Below are positions 60,652-64,000 of a stretch of 64,000 nucleotides of DNA, in pieces. Location of the stretch: assembly GCA_050031985.1 (NCBI GenBank), contig JBNAIG010000019.1, forward strand, positions 211,114-275,113, in the 5' to 3' direction. Each line of letters opens with the position of its first letter. The stretch's first letter is position 1. The position numbers were made by a program, and so were the translations under genes. This stretch comes from SZUA-368 sp028533045. GTDB taxonomy: Bacteria; Spirochaetota; Spirochaetia; DSM-2461. The notes beneath the pieces are model-generated. The model was given only the letters and a program-made list of their open reading frames with translations, was not told the origin of the DNA and did not search any database.

Positions 60652-61740
60652 ATGAGCGATATAATTCCCAATGATGGATTAGAAAAACTACCACCAAATG
60701 TTGAACTTGAAACAAAAGCGATATTAAGGCAAGCAATATCATCAAATAGGGAATTAGCGAAACTTAAAGGATATTGTTCTCTTCTCCCAAACGATTCAAT
60801 ATTACTAAGTTCCTTAATATTGAAAGAAGCTACCGCAAGTTCTGAAATTGAAAATATAATCACAACACAAGATGAATTGTATAAAGCTCTGATAACAAAA
60901 AATGAAGTGACAGATTCCCAAACAAAGGAAGTCTTAAATTATCGATCTGCATTATGGCTGGGTTTTCACGAAATAGAGGAAAGAAATATTCTTACAGTCA
61001 ATACAATATTAAAAATCCAAGCTGAATTAGAGAAAAATGATGCAGGAATTCGAAAAGTTCCAGGAACCAGTCTTGTAAATGATAGAACTGGAGAAGTTAT
61101 TTATACTCCGCCCAGTAATGAAAGAATAATCGTATCGTTATTATCTAATTTAGAAAAATTTATTAATACAGATGATGAAATAGATCCTTTAATCAAGATG
61201 GCAATTATTCATTATCAATTTGAATCTATTCATCCTTTTTATGACGGAAATGGAAGGACCGGAAGAATTATTAATGTATTATATTTAGTTCTAAAGGATT
61301 TGATCAGTACGCCAATTTTATATTTGAGTTCCTTTATTATCAAAAATAAGAATGATTATTATCGTCTATTACAAAAGGTACGAGATGATAATGATTGGGA
61401 AAGTTGGATTCTCTACATTTTAAAGGCCGTAGAATTTACATCAATCGAAACATTGAATATCATAAAATCGATAATTAATTTACTGGAAACAACAACTCAG
61501 AGCTGTAAGGAAAAATTACCATCAACGATATATTCAAAAGAATTAATTGAAATAATATTTAAGCAACCATATACTAAAATAGCGAATCTTGTTGAAGCAG
61601 GAATAGCAGAAAGAAGAACTGCAAGTAAATATTTAAAAGCCCTAGAGGAAATTGATATTCTTGAATCGATGAAAGTTGGAAAAGAAAATATTTACGTAAA
61701 TAAACGACTTTATTCCTTGTTGAAAAACAGGGGTACATAA
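60652..61740 (+). CDS. Fic-family AMP-transferase, class II, with C-terminal winged helix
   Basis: 362 residues. The Fic core motif HPFYDGNGRTGR (H194 to R205) is complete, so AMP transfer to a target hydroxyl is possible. An N-terminal inhibitory helix SSEIEN (S63, E67, N68) fits the (S/T)xxxE(G/N) motif, placing it in class II where one protein holds both toxin and self-inhibition. A C-terminal winged-helix segment (about 310-362: IAERRTASKYLKALEEIDIL) could bind the GTAC repeats upstream. AT-rich codons set it apart from genes left of 59640. Its stop codon lies inside the attC-like site. Confidence 0.88.
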   Translation: MSDIIPNDGLEKLPPNVELETKAILRQAISSNRELAKLKGYCSLLPNDSILLSSLILKEATASSEIENIITTQDELYKALITKNEVTDSQTKEVLNYRSALWLGFHEIEERNILTVNTILKIQAELEKNDAGIRKVPGTSLVNDRTGEVIYTPPSNERIIVSLLSNLEKFINTDDEIDPLIKMAIIHYQFESIHPFYDGNGRTGRIINVLYLVLKDLISTPILYLSSFIIKNKNDYYRLLQKVRDDNDWESWILYILKAVEFTSIETLNIIKSIINLLETTTQSCKEKLPSTIYSKELIEIIFKQPYTKIANLVEAGIAERRTASKYLKALEEIDILESMKVGKENIYVNKRLYSLLKNRGT

Positions 61741-61835
61741 CAAAGTTTTGAACGCAGATTCGCCTACTGTCATATAAGCTGCTTTCGCACCTTCTACGCC
61801 AGCTTCACGGCTCACAAGTTATTTGGGCGTTGAAA
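61733..61835 (+). other. attC-like recombination site (VCR-type ends)
   Basis: About 100 bp that begin GTACATAACAAAG and end TTATTTGGGCGTTG, the form of many chromosomal attC sites (TAACAAA ... GGGCGTT). An inner pair AAGCTG/CAGCTT can form a stem, and AACGC near 61751 can pair with GCGTT at 61827. It starts within the fic stop codon, as is usual for cassettes. The expected pyrimidine at the end of GTTRRRY is missing, perhaps because an IS begins right there. Folding was not computed. Confidence 0.5.
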
Positions 61836-63359
61836 CTGTAGAAAAACCCATTTTTTTCCCTTTATCCTCAAAACCATGTTAAAATTTTCTCATAACGGGG
61901 GAGGGACATGTCATGGCCAGATATAAAGAGTATTCCTACGAACAGATTCAGATGTTACCGGTAAGCTTCGAAAAACAAATTCTTCCGGGATCTTTCGAAT
62001 ATACCCTTAGTCATCTTATTGATGATCAAATTGATATGAGTCTTTTCGATGACCACTATAATAATGATGATACAGGGGCCCCCGCCTACGACCCGGCCAT
62101 TCTTCTGAAGGTAGTCCTTTTCGCTTATTCCCGTGGCATCAACAGCAGCCGTAAGATTGAAAAACTCTGTGAGGAGAATATCATCTGTATGGCTCTATCT
62201 GCGGATACCCGTCCTCATTTCACGACCATAGCCGATTTTATTTCCTCCCGGAATGATGAGATCGCATCCCTGTTTACCATGATCCTGTCCGTCTGTTACA
62301 GCCAGGGGCTGATTGGGAAGAATATGTTCGCTATAGACGGTTGTAAGATCTCTTCAAACTGCTCCAAGGAGTGGAGCGGTGCCAAGGAGGAACTCCTTGC
62401 TAAGTCTAAGAAGATCCGTAAGTCGGTGAACTATCTCTTGGAAAAGCATAAGAAGGCGGATCTGTCCTGGAGTGATCAAGACCAGAGAGAGAAGGAAGAA
62501 AAGGCGATTAAGAAGTTAAACGCAAAATCTGAAAAGATACTTGGGTGGTTGGATACTCACGAAGAGAAACGGGGTAGCCTGAATCAACCTATCAAAAGCA
62601 ATGTAGTTGATAACGACAGCGCCAAGATGTCTACCGGTCATGGCGTGATACAGGGGTATAACGGGATTGCCGCAGTGGATGACAAGCATCAGCTTATTGT
62701 CTGGGCGGAGGCCTTTGGCGATGCCAATGAGTCGGGCCATCTCCCGGAAATCCTAGAGGGGTTGGAGAAGAACTGCCGTGAGTCAGGGATAGATAAGGAC
62801 GTCTATAAGAAGATTTTCATATGGATACGGTCATCAATACACTTGTCTGTCCCGCCGGCCATCCCATGATCTTGAAGTGCCCCAATTTCCAGAGTGCCGG
62901 AGGCCGTTATGTGGGCAAGTCCTACAGGGGGCAGCGTCACTTCTGTGGAACATGCGCACTACGTAAGAAGTGTATACGCCATGATCATACGCCCTATCGG
63001 CAGGTGGCTCTAATGAAAGAGGTGAGCAAGGGTTTCAATCCGACTGAGGCGATGAAGGCCCGTATTGATACGCCCTACGGGAGGTCAGTGTATTCCCGTA
63101 GAATGGGAACGGTGGAGCCTGTGTTCGGGCATATTTCCGGTATGAAAAAGCTGAATCGATTTACCTTGAGGAGTAAGAAAAAAGTGACGTCCCAGTGGCT
63201 GTTATACTGCATGGTTCATAATATTGGTAAGATACAGAGGGCTATTGGGTTTACAATTTCGATGGAGCGAGTTAATCCCGAAAAGTCTGTTGATTCTCCG
63301 CCTTTTCTTGGAAGGGTGGGTGGTGGGAGTCATTTTGAATGGGGTTATTCTACAGTCTC
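61832..63359 (+). mobile_element. IS1182-type insertion sequence, degenerate
   Basis: About 1.53 kb bounded by imperfect inverted repeats: left GAAACTGTAGAAAAACCCAT (61832-61851) and right, read on the minus strand from 63359, GAGACTGTAGAATAACCCCAT. Between them is a transposase of the IS1182 family in two frames. No clear target duplication was seen at the flanks (GGGCGTT on the left, CGTTCCC on the right). The left end begins only two or three bases after the attC-like core GTT. Confidence 0.65.
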
Positions 63360-63522
63360 GTTCCCTTGTTTTCCGCATAACTCCCCTCACCGTAGGATAA
63401 TCACTCCACTTCACGCATCATTCACAATACACCCAAAAGCTCCCGCCATCAACTTATTTACAAAAAAACAGCCTCTTCTGCCGCTTTTACTCCCCCAATT
63501 TTCCCAACCCTTTTATACCTAA
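61913..63522 (+). pseudogene. IS1182-family transposase, internally deleted and frameshifted
   Basis: The N-terminal part (61913-62869 frame) has the DUF772 domain (YDPAILLKVVLFAYSRGI) and the first catalytic Asp in FAIDGCKIS. The C-terminal part (from about 62821, another frame) resumes at VINTLVCPAGHPM with the Cys-rich CGTCALRKKC and the third catalytic Glu in GTVEPVFGHI. The block normally in between, with the second Asp (AD-x-GY), is absent, so about 200 bp appear deleted. The frame then runs past the right inverted repeat to 63522, so the original stop is lost as well. Inactive. Confidence 0.8.
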
Positions 63523-63715
63523 TCAAAAAATCAGAACTATTACTATTAAACCAACCGTTTTAGTATAATAAAACGATTGGTTTATACCTAATAAAAAGAT
63601 CCAAACTATTAGTATAAAACGATTCGTTTGATACTAATAAAACGAAAGTTTTTATTATACTAAAAGCAAATTTTTGATACTAATGAAACCGATTTTTTTT
63701 ATTACTATAAAAACC
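63512..63715. repeat. AT-rich array of direct repeats and nested palindromes
   Basis: TTTATACCTAAT occurs at 63512 and 63581 (69-bp period), each followed by a related A-rich stretch and AACTATTA. Palindromes: CCAACCGTTTTAGTATAATAAAACGATTGG (63551-63580; two arms) and ATTAGTATAAAACGATTCGTTTGATACTAAT (63608-63638; inner AAACGA-T-TCGTTT). GTTTTAGTATAATAAAACG (63557-63575) also has an inverted copy at 63648-63665. GATACTAATxAAAC recurs at 63630 and 63676. No gene. Function unknown. Confidence 0.65.
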
Positions 63716-63722
63716 TTGCAAC

Positions 63723-63755
63723 AAAAAAAGGCCCCCCGCCTAAAGGCAGGGAGCC
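63723..63755 (-). terminator. Rho-independent terminator of the right-edge gene
   Basis: On the minus strand: GGCTCCCTGCC (63755-63745), TTTA loop, GGCGGGGGGCC (63740-63730), then seven T (63729-63723). The stem has two mismatches but is very GC-rich. It follows the stop codon at 63775 by 20 bp. Confidence 0.85.
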
Positions 63756-63774
63756 GGAACAGAAATAGTTGCGG

Positions 63775-64000
63775 TTAAGTTATCATTACCAACTCGCCAT
63801 AGCTGATCTCTTCCTTCTTGTTCTCACCCACATCACGCTTAAAGCCTATCTTGTAGGTCCCGGCTTCCAAATCTTCCGGGATGTAACACATGATTTGTCG
63901 TTCCGAAATATCCATGATTTTTCCCATGGGGATGGTCTCGTCTTCCCCGTCCCGCTTTAGGAACAATTCAGGATCAACTCCGTCTTTAATCAGGTTTTTC
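63775..64000 (-). CDS. C-terminal part of a DUF4469-like DNA-binding-associated protein
   Basis: The frame enters from the right edge; 74 residues are visible, with no start in the window (internal Met only). The end EDLEAGTYKIGFKRDVGENKKEEISYGELVMIT (read in pieces) has the Ig-like strand pattern of DUF4469 domains, where an AAGxYxLxV strand is followed by a Lys/Glu turn and a final strand. These domains lie C-terminal to HU-like DNA-binding domains. The call rests on this short tail only. A strong terminator follows. Confidence 0.4.
   Translation of the reverse strand, partial: KNLIKDGVDPELFLKRDGEDETIPMGKIMDISERQIMCYIPEDLEAGTYKIGFKRDVGENKKEEISYGELVMIT

Larger units (their letters stand above)
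60550..61829 (+). mobile_element. Candidate integron gene cassette carrying fic
   Basis: The segment between G60549^TT and G61829^TT behaves like a cassette. Its first bases TTATGTAC, with the preceding G (GTTATGTAC, 60549-60557), are the exact complement of GTACATAAC (61733-61741) at the left end of the attC-like site, as required for R'' against a cassette's own 5' end. The cassette holds one gene, fic. The left junction AACAAAAG^TTATGT resembles the class 1 attI boundary AACAAAG^TTAGGC from memory. No integrase gene is in the window. Length about 1280 bp. Confidence 0.45.

Noticed and set aside
62821..63522. Separate gene with a Cys-rich N-terminus
   Set aside because: It is the C-terminal part of the IS1182 transposase in another frame; the real start and middle lie in the preceding frame.

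Overview
The window looks like a free-living or host-associated spirochaete (Spirochaetales, Spirochaetaceae-like). This is inferred from the gene mix: a LysM lipoprotein next to a radical-SAM gene, many lipoproteins with relaxed lipoboxes, a NADase-type glycan-binding protein, YesM/YesN-type two-component genes, a TRAP binding protein, a ferredoxin-dependent 2-oxoacid oxidoreductase, cheB/cheR, and EIIA proteins without obvious permeases. Most of the window (1-59640) is ordinary chromosome of even base composition with strong AGGAG-type ribosome sites and many short operons. No tRNA, rRNA or CRISPR array was recognised.

Layout. 1-5600: end of an outer-membrane barrel gene, a diguanylate cyclase, an AraC/GyrI regulator, and an operon of EIIA, CBS-antiporter and a secreted glycan-binding protein. 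5750-8310: TetR with its operator, an Fe-S protein, and a ferritin-VIT1 fusion. 8477-11113: a four-subunit 2-oxoacid:ferredoxin oxidoreductase operon with promoter and possible operator. 11114-15285: a GC-rich extragenic element, a small periplasmic protein, a tandem pair of periplasmic binding proteins, a sugar isomerase and an Fe-alcohol dehydrogenase. 15425-17311: glucuronokinase-like GHMP kinase plus galU. 17320-24632: VOC protein, HAD nucleotidase, LysM lipoprotein with radical SAM, and a three-lipoprotein operon (LpoB, COG3014-like, LPP20-like). 24810-26071: a YmdB-family protein that has lost nearly all metal ligands, with an RseC-like partner. 26071-31363: a long interrupted palindrome, cheB/cheR, a eukaryotic-type HisA, an acyl-CoA ligase and a second EIIA. 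31360-35874: cobO-slyX-udk-M18 peptidase operon and an ABC exporter. 35892-40324: histidine kinase, response regulator, orphan TRAP binding protein and RidA. 40459-49723: glycosyltransferase, a divergent MocR/EamA pair, a DUF4143 ATPase, an ABC-F protein and a glycosidase-like lipoprotein. 49784-55997: a MarR/CDF metal operon, Tag, a cyclase, a MATE pump and a sensor kinase. 56054-59634: a tripartite tricarboxylate transporter operon.

59640-63720 is clearly different: AT-rich, with a truncated antitoxin gene overlapping a MazG-like gene, a Fic gene with the architecture of an integron gene cassette (attC-like site and matching core boundaries), a decayed IS1182-type element abutting that site, and an AT-rich array of nested palindromes. 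A minus-strand gene, cut by the right edge, resumes after a strong terminator.

The items most worth a second look are the ligand-less YmdB homologue, the candidate integron cassette around fic with its helically phased GTAC repeats, the palindrome array at 63512-63715, the eukaryotic-type HisA, the MarR/CDF operon with two operator copies, and the glucuronokinase-like/galU pair. All family assignments come from reading the sequence; no database search or folding was run.
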